From an uncultured Lachnospiraceae bacterium (GTDB lineage Bacteria > Bacillota > Clostridia > Lachnospirales > Lachnospiraceae), in the NCBI GenBank assembly GCA_951800685.1, contig CATOJY010000001.1, forward strand, positions 124,001 through 188,000: a stretch of 64,000 nt of DNA. Reading direction: 5' to 3'. The position numbers were made by a program, and so were the translations under genes. How positions within the stretch are numbered: the stretch's first letter is position 1; every line of letters begins with the position of its first letter. The notes under the pieces are model-generated. The model did no database searches and was not told the origin of the DNA. It saw only the letters and a list, made by a program, of their open reading frames with translations. Below are positions 18,898 to 27,514 of this stretch, piece by piece.

Positions 18898-18979
18898 GAA
18901 TTGCAACTAACAATTGCAAATGAAAAAGAAAATGAAAATCCAAAGAAAAAATGTTTCAATTTAAAAGGAGGCGTTAATT

Positions 18980-19213
18980 ATGTCAAACAGATCTTCAAAC
19001 ACAGCAGCAGTACCGGAAGCAAAGAGTGCTTTAGACCGTTTTAAAATGGAAGTAGCACAGGAAATTGGAGTACCTCTTAAAGAGGGTTATAATGGTGACC
19101 TGACTTCTAAGCAGAATGGTTCTGTTGGCGGATATATGGTGAAAAAGATATTGCCGGAACGACACATGCTTTTATCGAATTTAATCATCTTCATGCATCC
19201 GGTTTTTAGATGA
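18980..19213 (+). CDS. Alpha/beta-type SASP gene with 3' end replaced by mobile element
   Basis: SASPs coat spore DNA and are cut by the germination protease GPR. Residues 1-56 are typical: 'ALDRFKMEVAQEIGVPL' (with a GPR-like cleavage motif MEVAQE), 'GYNGDLTSKQNGSVGGYMV' and then KK. After codon 56 the expected C-terminal helix is gone; 21 codons of unrelated sequence ('ILPERHMLLSNLIIF...') follow to a stop at 19211. The replacement sequence is the antisense of the integrase gene, so the gene was interrupted by integration. Start and AAAGGAGG ribosome site are intact, so a 77-residue hybrid protein could still be made. The lost 3' part should lie at the far end of the element, outside the window. 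Confidence 0.85.
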   Translation: MSNRSSNTAAVPEAKSALDRFKMEVAQEIGVPLKEGYNGDLTSKQNGSVGGYMVKKILPERHMLLSNLIIFMHPVFR

Positions 19214-20769
19214 AACTCAATACGTGCTTTTCTGTTCCCTTCTGGATAAATTACTATCTTCTCAATAAATTCCTCCACAAGGGAACGGTTAATATCGTCT
19301 GCTGAAATATCATTATGGTTTTTTAATAAATTAGTGGCTTTCTTCAATTTATCGTTTATTATCTCATCAGTATCTGGCTTATGCTTAAGCTGCTCTATTT
19401 GGTTTTCTAGCTCATCTGCTTGTCTGGCGTACTCTTTATTACGCCGTGTAAATTCGGCATCAGAAATCACTCCGCTCAGATTGTAATCTAATATTTTTTC
19501 CATCTTATTACGCAATGTCTTCAGTAATTTCTCATTTCTAGTAATCTCTTCCAGTGGGTCTGGTCTTTTCACAATTGTGTTTTTATAAATATTAACATAT
19601 AGTTTAGTTACATCGTCTGCTTTTGCAGAATAATCCCGGATAATCGAAGCGAGCATAGATTTTAACTCACTCTCTGCGACGCCAAATGAATTACAACTGG
19701 CCGCACCATTTTTTATGCGGTGGCTACATACCCACTTTACATCTTCTTTCCCGCGAACATGATGTTGCTTCATCCAATAGACAGCATTATCATTTCCACA
19801 AAAAATTTTACCAGTAAACGTATTTCCATTTTTAAAGGAAGTTCTACGTTTTTTAATTGCATCGCTTCGTTCTCGGAATAACTTGTTCGCAAGCTCCCAG
19901 GTTGTTTCGTCTACAATTGCCGGGACTCTTGAACCATCATCCTTGAACATAGTCCAGTCTTCCTCAGGAATGAATTCCTGCTTTTTTGTGAACATATCAA
20001 TAATTTTAACTTTTCCGCCTGCGTAGTATCCTTTATATTTCGGATTGGTGATAATATGCTGAATCACTCCACGGCTAATTTTGCCGCCTTTATAGTTACG
20101 GTATCCCAGCTCAAACAGATGATTTTCAAGCTTTGGCGTAGACCATTCCCCAGTAGCGTATTTATTGAAAATTATCCTGACCATAGCTGCTTCTTCTTCA
20201 TTAACAGTCAGCCGTCCCTTTTCTTTATTATAACCATAAATATGAGAATTTCCTAAAACGACACCGTTTTTTATGGATTGTGCATGTCCAAACCGTACAC
20301 GACTTGATAGCTTACGCACCTCATCCTGCGCTACGCCTGCCATAATAGTAAGCCTAAATTCGCTATCGTCATCAATTGTATTTATGTTGTCATTCTGAAA
20401 CCATACACAGACGCCATAGGATAATAATTCTCTAGTGTACTGAATGCTGTCCAGTGTATTCCTGGCAAAACGAGAAATCTCCTTAGTGATGATTAAATCA
20501 ATTTTACCATCCCTTGCGTCTTGCAGCATCCTCTGAAATTCTTCTCTTTTTTCAGCATGAATACCAGAAATTCCATCATCGACATATCCACCGCACAATT
20601 TCCATTTTTTATTGTTTGCAATCATCTCCTCGAAATGTGAACGTTGGTTGATAATTGAGTTTTTCTGTTCCTCTTTGTCAGTACTGACCCGCGCATAGTA
20701 AGCTACTCGCAGTTCAATATCGTAAATAGATTTTGTCTTCAAAATCTGCCTGATATTATAAATATTCAT
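19087..20769 (-). CDS. Large serine recombinase (integrase)
   Basis: A 560-residue large serine recombinase for integration and excision. The catalytic domain has nucleophile Ser29 in 'YYARVSTDKEEQ', then 'GYVDDGISGIHAEKREEFQR', 'DLIITKEISRFARNT' and 'GVAQDEVRKLSSRVRFGH'. The recombinase domain is at about 165-270, with a zinc-ribbon-like stretch ('KIFCGNDNAVYW...WVCSHRIK...ASCNSFG') in which one usual Cys is Asn. A coiled-coil tail occurs at about 405-465. The last roughly 20 residues are encoded by the antisense of the SASP gene, so the protein's C-terminus differs between integrated and excised forms. GGAGGAG precedes ATG 20769, and a promoter lies at 20804-20832. Confidence 0.95.
   Translation of the reverse strand: MNIYNIRQILKTKSIYDIELRVAYYARVSTDKEEQKNSIINQRSHFEEMIANNKKWKLCGGYVDDGISGIHAEKREEFQRMLQDARDGKIDLIITKEISRFARNTLDSIQYTRELLSYGVCVWFQNDNINTIDDDSEFRLTIMAGVAQDEVRKLSSRVRFGHAQSIKNGVVLGNSHIYGYNKEKGRLTVNEEEAAMVRIIFNKYATGEWSTPKLENHLFELGYRNYKGGKISRGVIQHIITNPKYKGYYAGGKVKIIDMFTKKQEFIPEEDWTMFKDDGSRVPAIVDETTWELANKLFRERSDAIKKRRTSFKNGNTFTGKIFCGNDNAVYWMKQHHVRGKEDVKWVCSHRIKNGAASCNSFGVAESELKSMLASIIRDYSAKADDVTKLYVNIYKNTIVKRPDPLEEITRNEKLLKTLRNKMEKILDYNLSGVISDAEFTRRNKEYARQADELENQIEQLKHKPDTDEIINDKLKKATNLLKNHNDISADDINRSLVEEFIEKIVIYPEGNRKARIEFHLKTGCMKMIKFDKSMCRSGNIFFTIYPPTEPFCLEVRSPL
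19130..19152. other. Left attachment junction (attL) inside the SASP gene
   Basis: SASP coding identity stops just after the codons for GGYMVKK (to about 19148), and element sequence begins. The exact crossover dinucleotide cannot be set without the empty site or the far junction. The serine recombinase gene overlaps the site from the element side, as expected for an integrase next to its att site. Confidence 0.65.
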
Positions 20770-20789
20770 TTTACTCCTCCTACTGCAGG

Positions 20790-20832
20790 AGTGGGCTATT
20801 TTTATTATAACCCACTGCGGAATTTATCGCAA
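20790..20832 (-). promoter_or_regulatory. Integrase promoter with palindrome over the -10
   Basis: Minus strand: TTGCGA (20827-20832), a 17-base spacer and TATAAT (20804-20809). An inverted repeat AGTGGGTTA/TAGCCCACT (arms 20807-20815 and 20790-20798, one G-T position) spans the -10, so it may be an operator or an RNA hairpin at the 5' end of the transcript. Just downstream CTCCT/AGGAG (around 20774-20788) can pair over the ribosome binding site. Confidence 0.6.
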
Positions 20833-20952
20833 TTATAAATATTTACCTGCTCGTATTGCCTGATCAATCTTCTGTTTTTCATCCTCGCTTATCTCCCCGT
20901 TCTTAAACATCCTTTCATTTAGTATCAAGAGTAAGATCTGTTCACCTGTCAC
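20833..20952 (-). CDS. Small 39-residue protein upstream of the integrase
   Basis: A short frame starting at GTG 20952, with GGAGG eight bases upstream, and ending one base before the integrase -35 box. The product (first residues MTGEQILLLILNERMFKNGE, then 'ISEDEKQKIDQAIRAGKYL') is a predicted helical hairpin with an acidic turn, resembling SHOCT-like short domains. ATG 20967 is an alternative start. It could be a recombination directionality or regulatory partner; this is inference from position only. Confidence 0.6.
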   Translation of the reverse strand: MTGEQILLLILNERMFKNGEISEDEKQKIDQAIRAGKYL

Positions 20953-21199
20953 ACTAAGCACCTCCATTGATATTTTTTCCTAATTTATCCTGGATATGCA
21001 CAAACTTTTTATGCATCCGAAATTGAAATTGTAGGATTAAAGATTTTTTTCAAACTTCTCTTTTATTCTAAAAATGCTTTCAGATATAACATTTGTCACC
21101 TAATGCAATATCCTTGTCTACCACTACATATGCTTGTTCGGCTCTATACCGATAATACCTATGGCATACATTAACCAGGAAACTACACTATAAAACAAA
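20953..21199. other. Intergenic region with imperfect palindrome
   Basis: No convincing gene is seen. An imperfect palindrome, GGATATGCA...ATGCATCC, lies at 20992-21018 (minus-strand reading GGATGCATAAAAAG...TGCATATCC), upstream of the small ORF. It could be a recombinase or regulator binding site. Confidence 0.35.
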
Positions 21200-21241
21200 A
21201 TGGTGTATGTATGATTCTTCTACGAATCGTACATACACCAT
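21200..21241 (-). terminator. Terminator of the SipW/LRR-like operon
   Basis: An 18-base inverted repeat ATGGTGTATGTATGATTC (21200-21217) pairs with 21224-21241 (one G-U) around a six-base loop; on the minus strand it is followed by TTTTGTTTT. It begins directly at the stop codon of the LRR-like gene. Confidence 0.9.
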
Positions 21242-22201
21242 CTAGCCCCGGTACACGCGAACATTTTGAATTTTCGAAAAAGTGTCAGCAAACTTTGGCA
21301 TACACAAAAGCTTAGTCCTTCTTGGTACATAGGAACACTCTAATCCCGCGGGGCACTTTCCGGTAAAATAGATAATAGCCGGATTAGTTCCCTTAAATGC
21401 TTTCCTGCACACAAATTTTAAATCAGGGGGCATTATAAGGAAATCCAGATTGCTGCATCCTGCTAAAGCATTATCCGGCAGAACCTCCAAGTACTTAGGC
21501 AACCGTAATTTTGTTATGCTTAATGCTATTTTTGCGTCAGTATCCAAAAAACCTGGAGCGACATACACAATTGGCCGATGCAGGACTGTGTTCGGCATCT
21601 TTAGCACAGTGTCCTGACCGCTGTATGCAATGACTGATACTGCATCGTCCCCTAAACGGAAATGGTAATTCTGTGCGCTGGCAGACTTTCCTTTACGGAA
21701 TTGTTTCTCGTATTTCCTGCACAGTACAGAGCCATTCAGACGAAACAGTGCGGTCTTTGTCACATTGTATGCGGCTATGCCTGCCGACTTTAGGGTACTG
21801 TATACGGTACTCTTAACTGCCTGAAACTCAGAGGAGGATGCCGCATCGCACAGCTTAGAAAAAGCAGCCTGTGGTCGCTGGGTACTGCCGCCGTATTCCC
21901 TCCGCGCAGTCTCTATAGGAGAAGATTGTCTTCTGTTGCCGGCAGAAACACCCGCTGCATCGCTCTTAGCCAGGTCGTCCTCAGCAGCTGTCCTGCTGCT
22001 GGCTGTGCTCTCTGTAGCGCTGCGCACAGCAGTCTTCAAGAAATCTGATTTATCCAGTTTAATTGGCTGAGTGGCAGAAGCTGAATCACCATTGCAGTCT
22101 CTAAACCTCTCGCCCGTGTCACCAAAAGAATCACTTAGGCATACTCCTGAATCACTCTTTTTATACACATCCCTATTGTATCCTTCTACAATAAACGCCA
22201 A
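21242..22201 (-). CDS. Protein with BspA-type leucine-rich segment
   Basis: A 319-residue protein. The first 130 residues are polar, rich in Ser, Ala and Thr and probably disordered. Residues about 175-319 show two or three LRR_5/BspA-like units, for example 'ITKLRLPKYLEVLPDNALAG' and 'CSNLDFLIMPPDLKFVCRKA'. No signal peptide or membrane helix is evident, which is unusual for BspA-type proteins. It starts at TTG 22201 after a GGGGGG ribosome site and follows the SipW gene by 11 bases. A role linked to the surface module is inferred from position only. Confidence 0.65.
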   Translation of the reverse strand: MAFIVEGYNRDVYKKSDSGVCLSDSFGDTGERFRDCNGDSASATQPIKLDKSDFLKTAVRSATESTASSRTAAEDDLAKSDAAGVSAGNRRQSSPIETARREYGGSTQRPQAAFSKLCDAASSSEFQAVKSTVYSTLKSAGIAAYNVTKTALFRLNGSVLCRKYEKQFRKGKSASAQNYHFRLGDDAVSVIAYSGQDTVLKMPNTVLHRPIVYVAPGFLDTDAKIALSITKLRLPKYLEVLPDNALAGCSNLDFLIMPPDLKFVCRKAFKGTNPAIIYFTGKCPAGLECSYVPRRTKLLCMPKFADTFSKIQNVRVYRG

Positions 22202-22212
22202 GACAATCCCCC

Positions 22213-22692
22213 CTAATCCCCTTTGTTATTCGAAGATGGCTTTGTTACCATCTCTATAAAAGAAATAATAACATACGGTATCGCACAGATGACCAAAGCA
22301 ATAAACTCGTACCATGGATTGCTGATAATAATCCCCAACCACGGAATAGCCAAAATCACTCTACCGGAATAATTGGCAGCATTCACGATAACACCATCAG
22401 ATACGCTATTCGCATCCCCCTTAGTTTCTATGCCCTCCGGAACTCTACGATGCACCCTGTGCATCACTCTTGCATCCTTAACGCTAAAGATAATAACATC
22501 ACCCTCTTTTAACTCCTCGTAGTTACAGTTTGTATCCACAATGGCTAACGAGCCTACATCTATTGTGGGACACATTGACCCGCTCTGGACGCAAAAATTA
22601 AGATACCCTGCCATCGGTCCTAGATTAAGTATCAACAGCGACAGAGTCAAGGGCGCATAAAAACAAACTTTTACAAACTTTAAAATCTTCAC
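22213..22692 (-). CDS. sipW: SipW-type (ER-type) signal peptidase
   Basis: A signal peptidase I of the SipW/archaeal-ER class: catalytic Ser39 in 'CVQSGSMCPTI' and His in 'ARVMHRVHRR' in place of the usual Lys, then 'IETKGDANSVSDG'. An N-terminal helix (about 8-30) and a C-terminal helix (about 130-152) give two membrane spans, as in B. subtilis SipW, which processes TasA and TapA. Neighbouring TasA-like proteins are its likely substrates. GTG 22692, five bases after AAGGAGG, is preferred over ATG 22710, which would lie before that site. Confidence 0.92.
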   Translation of the reverse strand: MKILKFVKVCFYAPLTLSLLILNLGPMAGYLNFCVQSGSMCPTIDVGSLAIVDTNCNYEELKEGDVIIFSVKDARVMHRVHRRVPEGIETKGDANSVSDGVIVNAANYSGRVILAIPWLGIIISNPWYEFIALVICAIPYVIISFIEMVTKPSSNNKGD

Positions 22693-22755
22693 TCTTTCCT
22701 CCTTGTACATTTTTGTATAAAGTAGTTAATGCCTTTTTATGGTTTAAATAAAAAT

Positions 22756-22801
22756 ATATGGAAGCGTAGTTCAGTATTTAAACTAAATTACGCTTCCATA
22801 T
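22756..22801 (-). terminator. Terminator after the giant surface protein gene
   Basis: ATATGGAAGCGTA (22756-22768) pairs perfectly with TACGCTTCCATAT (22789-22801), and the minus-strand tail is T-rich (ATATTTTTATTT). It separates the surface-protein genes from sipW, so sipW may depend on read-through or its own promoter. Confidence 0.82.
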
Positions 22802-22807
22802 TTACTA

Positions 22808-25800
22808 CTATTCTGTCTGAATACAGTTTATTTTTGTATCAGTATGACGATAATCGTCCCAAGCCTGTTTGCTGTTCGTGAACGTTACAGCAGGGGAACG
22901 GTCAGTATCACCTATCGTGTTTATCGTAACATTTACCTGCTGATAAGGCTGGCATGCCTCCATAGAACCCCCCACTGAAGAGCTCCATACAGCGCAGTCA
23001 GCTACGCTGGCTTCACTTGTGTAAGGAGATACATCACGCTCAGAAACCTTATACTCCCCGACCGGGACATTCTGGAACACATAAGTACCTTCCAACATGC
23101 CATCGGGATTCTCAGTGGAAGCTTCTGTAAAAGTCACTGACCCTGCATAACTATGTTCTGTGCCATCTTCCTCATGCCCAGCAACATCAAAAAGAAACGT
23201 TGGGTTCCCATGCGCCCAGATAACGTCGGATGCTTTTATAAGCTTCCTCACGGTTACGGTGCAGGTCTCCAGGGGCGCGTCATACATGGTCACTTCCGTT
23301 TTCAAGTTGGCTGGCGTAATTGTGAAAGTAAGGGGTTCCGCCAGCTTATACCCCTGGGGGGCCTTATCCTCACGCAATGTATAAGTCCCGCTTGCCAGAC
23401 CGCACACTTCATAATAGACTGAGCTAGATGTAAAGGTTTTAACCACTTTCCCCTCTTGGTTAAGGAGGGACAGTTTCGCACCATTAATGCCTAAATCTGT
23501 CTTCTTATCTCTCTTATATACCCTGATGCATAAACTGGGCATATAAACCCTTACGGCTTTAGATTCTTTCGTGCCGCTGCCAGAGCCGCTGTTGCCATGA
23601 AGTGTATACCCTAAATCGTACGAGTAAGACACGCTGGCCTTGTTCGTCCATGAATAGTATGGGTCCATCCGGCCAGGCCTTGAAGATAAGGACTCAAACT
23701 CTGCAGCTGCAGGGATTCTCACCTCATATTCTATGCAGAAAGTGCTTCCCCCTGCCCTTGCCGTATTGACAGAAACATCAACCGTCTTTGCACTGCCATA
23801 AGGGGTATCAGGGTTCGTGACAGACGTACAGTCCGTGGATAACTCCCAGGTATCGCCGCAAAGCTCGTAAATTTTTACGCCGGTAACTTTCTCCCATTTT
23901 TTGAAGGTATCCGTTATCGTTATGCCTGTGTAATTCACCCTATTAAATGAGGCCACAACCCGGTAATAGTAAGTATCCCCGCAGTAGTCTGGGAGGTAAC
24001 GCGTACTGGAGCCAAGCCCATTGCTGATCCCGGCGTCTGCGCTTACGTATTTTTCTAAAGACACAACCGGGGGCATAGGCATAAACGCCCTCACCTCATT
24101 GGTCGTAAACTCCCCGCGGAGATGATCAGACACCCCCGGGTATTTATAATAACATGACATAGTGGCTGTATTATCCCAATAATACCATGCGCCATTATTT
24201 AAAGGTGCATCGGACATTTCCGGAAAGTTCCCATTGCTGGCCTGTACCGTATATTCTATGCAGTAAGTGGACCCGCTTAAAGAGTCTTCCCTGAGCAGCA
24301 CCCTGTCCCCATTAGTATACGCTTCTTTTGATGTGAGCTCTTCCCATGCTCCATTAGAATCTTTGTAAACCTTAGTATCCCTGAGGATGAGCCAGCTGGG
24401 GAACTGGTCCTTTATCAGCGCATCTGAATACTCATAATTATCATCAAATGTGGCCACTATCCTATAGTAATAAGTATCCCCGCCATAGTTTGGCAGGCGT
24501 ACCAAATCGCCCCCAAGACCTTTACTGATATCCCCGTCCAGGGATACATGCTTCTCAAAAGTGACCCTCGATGGCACAGGCATATAAGTATACACCGTTT
24601 CGGAACGGACCACGCCTTCCCGGAGCGCCCCAACGGACATGCAGCTGTAAGCAAGGGACGCCTCATTCGGCCATGAATACTTACTGCCTATATCGTATGG
24701 GAGTTTTTCCAGCTTAGAAAACCCTTCTGCCGAAATGACAGCCATTTTATACTCTATGCAATAAGTGTTCCCCTTTGCGGACGCCCCGGCAATGGAAACC
24801 TCCAGCGTCTTGCTGCTCCCATAAGAAGGGGCCGGCTGCGGGACAGATACCCCCGCTGTTGTGGGGCTCCAGCTTTCCCCGGATTTTTTGTACACCTTTA
24901 TGCCAGTGACGCCAGCCCACCCGGGGAATGTGTCTGTCACCACCGCGCTCCTATAATCTGCCGCATCAAATTTAGCCACGACCCGGTAATAGTAAGTATC
25001 CCCGCAGAAATTTGGCAGATGGCACGTTACCGCGCCAAGCCCATTATTAATATCAGCATCCGCACTTACATATTTCTCCAAAGACACGGCCGGCGCGAAG
25101 GGCAGGTAAGCCCTTACCTTATTAGACGTGACAGACGCGCCCTCCAGCGTGCCCCCCGCAGTTGGGTAGCTGTAAGAAAGCCTTGCAGAATTATCCCAAT
25201 AATAGCATTGGCTGTTTTTTGACGGCTGATGCTCATAATTAGGGAAAAGTTTAGGTTTGCCTACATGTATGGTATACTCTATGCAATATGCAGCGCCCTT
25301 AGCGGACGCCCCGGCAATTGAAATTTCTGTCTCCTTCACCTCACCGTAGCTGCTGTCTGGCGCTTTAATTGCCACCCCGCTGGTGGTGCTGTTCCAGCTT
25401 TCCCCGGATCTTTTATACACTTTCACTTTCGAGACATACACCCATTCCGGGAATGTGTCTGATATCGCTGCGCTTGTATAATTGCTGTCACTGAATGTGG
25501 CTACAACCCTATAGTAATATACGTTATCTTCAAACTTTGGCAGATATACAGAATTGGGGGACCCAAGCCCGGTGTTCGGGTCTGCGTTCGTGCCTATATA
25601 CTTGTCCAGGGATACGGCCGGTGGCTTTGGCATATAAGTGTATACTTGGTTGGAGTACACCGGACCGCCGGACTGGACAGTGCCCTGGTACCCATAGGAG
25701 TAAGTGACAGAGGCTGTATTGGTCCACCAATAATGCGCGGCGGTAGCCGATACATTTGCGACGAGTTTCTGGAACTCTGATGCTGGTGCGGCCTTCACCT

Positions 25801-27514
25801 TGTACTCTATACAGTATGTGTTCCCTTTCGCAGAATTAACGGTGGCCGGGATATCTATCACTTTACTACTGCCATAGGAAGCGTCCACTTTTGTGGATAC
25901 GTTGGGGAACCCTGCCGTATCCACAACCCAGCTGCCCCCTGATTTCCTGTACACCATTATCCCGGTGACGCCAAGCCATTTGGGAAAAGTATCGGACACT
26001 ATTAATGTCCGGAAATCCGCCGTATTTGCCGTCACGACTACCCTGTAATAATACGTATCCCCACAGTAATTAGGCAAAAATGCTTCTTTCGCAGAGCCAA
26101 GCCCGTTATTAGGGTTGGCGGTAAGTCCTACATATTTCTGCAGGGTTACCGCAGGCGGCAATATGGGGATTTCCGTCTGCCCGCCTAAATCTGCAGCAAG
26201 GGCATTATGCCCATCCTGGCTGTTCAGTCCCTGTGTCTGCACAAAAGTGACCACCATGCCATTATAAAAGCTCAGCCCCAGCCAGGAGTTTCTGTCGATT
26301 GCCCCATTCTTGTCATCTGCAGTAGTTGAGTGGGCATAATAAGGGGCTGCGGCATTCCCGGTATTGGCTATCCTGATCTGGTTGCTGGTACTGTAAGTCT
26401 CATAATAAGGTGTTGAGTTACTTGCAGGTTTCCAGGCAATCCCCTGGTACTGGTCAATATCCTTAATAATTGTGAACCCATTAACAGCAGCCGTGACTGC
26501 TGTGTTGGTGTCTGGCATTAATATCTCAATCTTCACATCCGCATAATTAAGCTGCCGCGTGTAAATCCCAGGCCTCGCCGGATCCCAAAGAAAATAAGCA
26601 GTTGTCGCATGTGCATTTTTCTTGGCGCTGTTGCTGGCGTCGGCGCTTGTCAGGGCTTTCTGGAAGCCCTGGAGCGTCAATTTAAGGTCATAATACGTTA
26701 TAGTACACGTCGTCCTGTCCAGGACGCCCACCGCCCTTTTATAAATGGCGTATGCTTTGACGCCGGCATTATACTGGGCCTCGCTGCATACAAACCTGTA
26801 AGCCGGAAGTCTGCCGCTGAAGGGGCCTATTCCCGCGGTCTGTGCAGCCGTCAGCTGTGCGCCGGCTCCGTATGAGCCATTCTGGAAGCTTAACGCGCCA
26901 TAGTATTCACTGCTGCGCGGGACGCTGCGTATATAAGCATTAAAATTCCAGTCAAAAATACGGTCCGGGTTAACCTGCCCATGATAAGCCGAGATACAGT
27001 AAGGGTCAGCATGTGTAACAGATACAAGATGGTTATAATACCCCCTGTCATCAGGCTCTGCCTGCCCGGAGGCTCTTGCTGCAGCTCTTAGCGCCCCTGA
27101 AAACATCCCAGTGTTTTGAATGAGGGGCATCTGCTCAGAATCAGTTTCGGATTCACTCGCTGGCTTCTTGCTATTTTCAGACTCAGTAAATATCCCAGTT
27201 TCAGGCTCTTCTGAGTCGTCTGCAACTGCTAACGTTTCTTGGGTTGATTCCACTGTATCATCGGTCATGGTTTCTGCCTCAGATGCAAACTCAAGTTCGG
27301 ATTCCCAGCTTTCATCTGTAGATGCATTCGATTCTGCATCAGAATCAGGCGTATTGGATACAGTCTGGGACTCCGAAGTGGGGCTGCTCTCACCCTCCTC
27401 GTAAAAGTCTTTAGTTTCGTATATCGGCTCTGCCTGGCTTGATGCAACAGCAGCTGTGTAACTTATAGCCCAAATTGCAGTCAGTGCAATTATTACGCCT
27501 AACTTCTTTTTCAA
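22808..27514 (-). CDS. Giant repetitive exported surface protein
   Basis: A 1568-residue exported protein with a TTG start at 27514, AGGAGG about 11 bases upstream. Residues 1-28 are a signal peptide ('KKLGVIIALTAIWAISYTAA'), followed by a Ser/Glu-rich linker to about 130 and a unique domain to about 450. Five repeats of roughly 170-178 residues follow (starting near 453, 631, 806, 981, 1149), each with a V-S/T-L-x-K-Y opening, 'DTYYYRVVA', 'DTFPxW' and 'KVYKxSGxSW', resembling DUF11/isopeptide adhesin modules. At about 1329-1400 lies a SpaA/Cna-B-like domain ('GINGAKLSLLNQEGK', 'GTYTLREDKAPQGYKL'), then a second prealbumin-like domain ('VPVGEYKVSERDV'). The C-terminus ends without LPxTG motif or membrane anchor, so it may be released or captured by another protein. 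It overlaps the anchored TasA-like gene by four bases. Confidence 0.88.
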   Translation of the reverse strand: MKKKLGVIIALTAIWAISYTAAVASSQAEPIYETKDFYEEGESSPTSESQTVSNTPDSDAESNASTDESWESELEFASEAETMTDDTVESTQETLAVADDSEEPETGIFTESENSKKPASESETDSEQMPLIQNTGMFSGALRAAARASGQAEPDDRGYYNHLVSVTHADPYCISAYHGQVNPDRIFDWNFNAYIRSVPRSSEYYGALSFQNGSYGAGAQLTAAQTAGIGPFSGRLPAYRFVCSEAQYNAGVKAYAIYKRAVGVLDRTTCTITYYDLKLTLQGFQKALTSADASNSAKKNAHATTAYFLWDPARPGIYTRQLNYADVKIEILMPDTNTAVTAAVNGFTIIKDIDQYQGIAWKPASNSTPYYETYSTSNQIRIANTGNAAAPYYAHSTTADDKNGAIDRNSWLGLSFYNGMVVTFVQTQGLNSQDGHNALAADLGGQTEIPILPPAVTLQKYVGLTANPNNGLGSAKEAFLPNYCGDTYYYRVVVTANTADFRTLIVSDTFPKWLGVTGIMVYRKSGGSWVVDTAGFPNVSTKVDASYGSSKVIDIPATVNSAKGNTYCIEYKVKAAPASEFQKLVANVSATAAHYWWTNTASVTYSYGYQGTVQSGGPVYSNQVYTYMPKPPAVSLDKYIGTNADPNTGLGSPNSVYLPKFEDNVYYYRVVATFSDSNYTSAAISDTFPEWVYVSKVKVYKRSGESWNSTTSGVAIKAPDSSYGEVKETEISIAGASAKGAAYCIEYTIHVGKPKLFPNYEHQPSKNSQCYYWDNSARLSYSYPTAGGTLEGASVTSNKVRAYLPFAPAVSLEKYVSADADINNGLGAVTCHLPNFCGDTYYYRVVAKFDAADYRSAVVTDTFPGWAGVTGIKVYKKSGESWSPTTAGVSVPQPAPSYGSSKTLEVSIAGASAKGNTYCIEYKMAVISAEGFSKLEKLPYDIGSKYSWPNEASLAYSCMSVGALREGVVRSETVYTYMPVPSRVTFEKHVSLDGDISKGLGGDLVRLPNYGGDTYYYRIVATFDDNYEYSDALIKDQFPSWLILRDTKVYKDSNGAWEELTSKEAYTNGDRVLLREDSLSGSTYCIEYTVQASNGNFPEMSDAPLNNGAWYYWDNTATMSCYYKYPGVSDHLRGEFTTNEVRAFMPMPPVVSLEKYVSADAGISNGLGSSTRYLPDYCGDTYYYRVVASFNRVNYTGITITDTFKKWEKVTGVKIYELCGDTWELSTDCTSVTNPDTPYGSAKTVDVSVNTARAGGSTFCIEYEVRIPAAAEFESLSSRPGRMDPYYSWTNKASVSYSYDLGYTLHGNSGSGSGTKESKAVRVYMPSLCIRVYKRDKKTDLGINGAKLSLLNQEGKVVKTFTSSSVYYEVCGLASGTYTLREDKAPQGYKLAEPLTFTITPANLKTEVTMYDAPLETCTVTVRKLIKASDVIWAHGNPTFLFDVAGHEEDGTEHSYAGSVTFTEASTENPDGMLEGTYVFQNVPVGEYKVSERDVSPYTSEASVADCAVWSSSVGGSMEACQPYQQVNVTINTIGDTDRSPAVTFTNSKQAWDDYRHTDTKINCIQTE
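23640..26160 (-). repeat. Five tandem coding repeats of about 0.5 kb
   Basis: The DNA units begin near 26155, 25622, 25095, 24572 and 24067 and read toward lower coordinates, about 505-535 bases apart. Shared segments include the codons for KYV-ADA-I-NGLG, GDTYYYRVVA and TDTFPGW. The units have diverged and so are not a recent expansion. They invite copy-number change by recombination and could be collapsed by short-read assembly. Confidence 0.8.

Noticed and set aside
24000-26160. Regularly spaced repeats considered as a CRISPR array
   Set aside because: Units are about 500 bases, in frame and encode conserved protein modules; no short repeat-spacer pattern exists.
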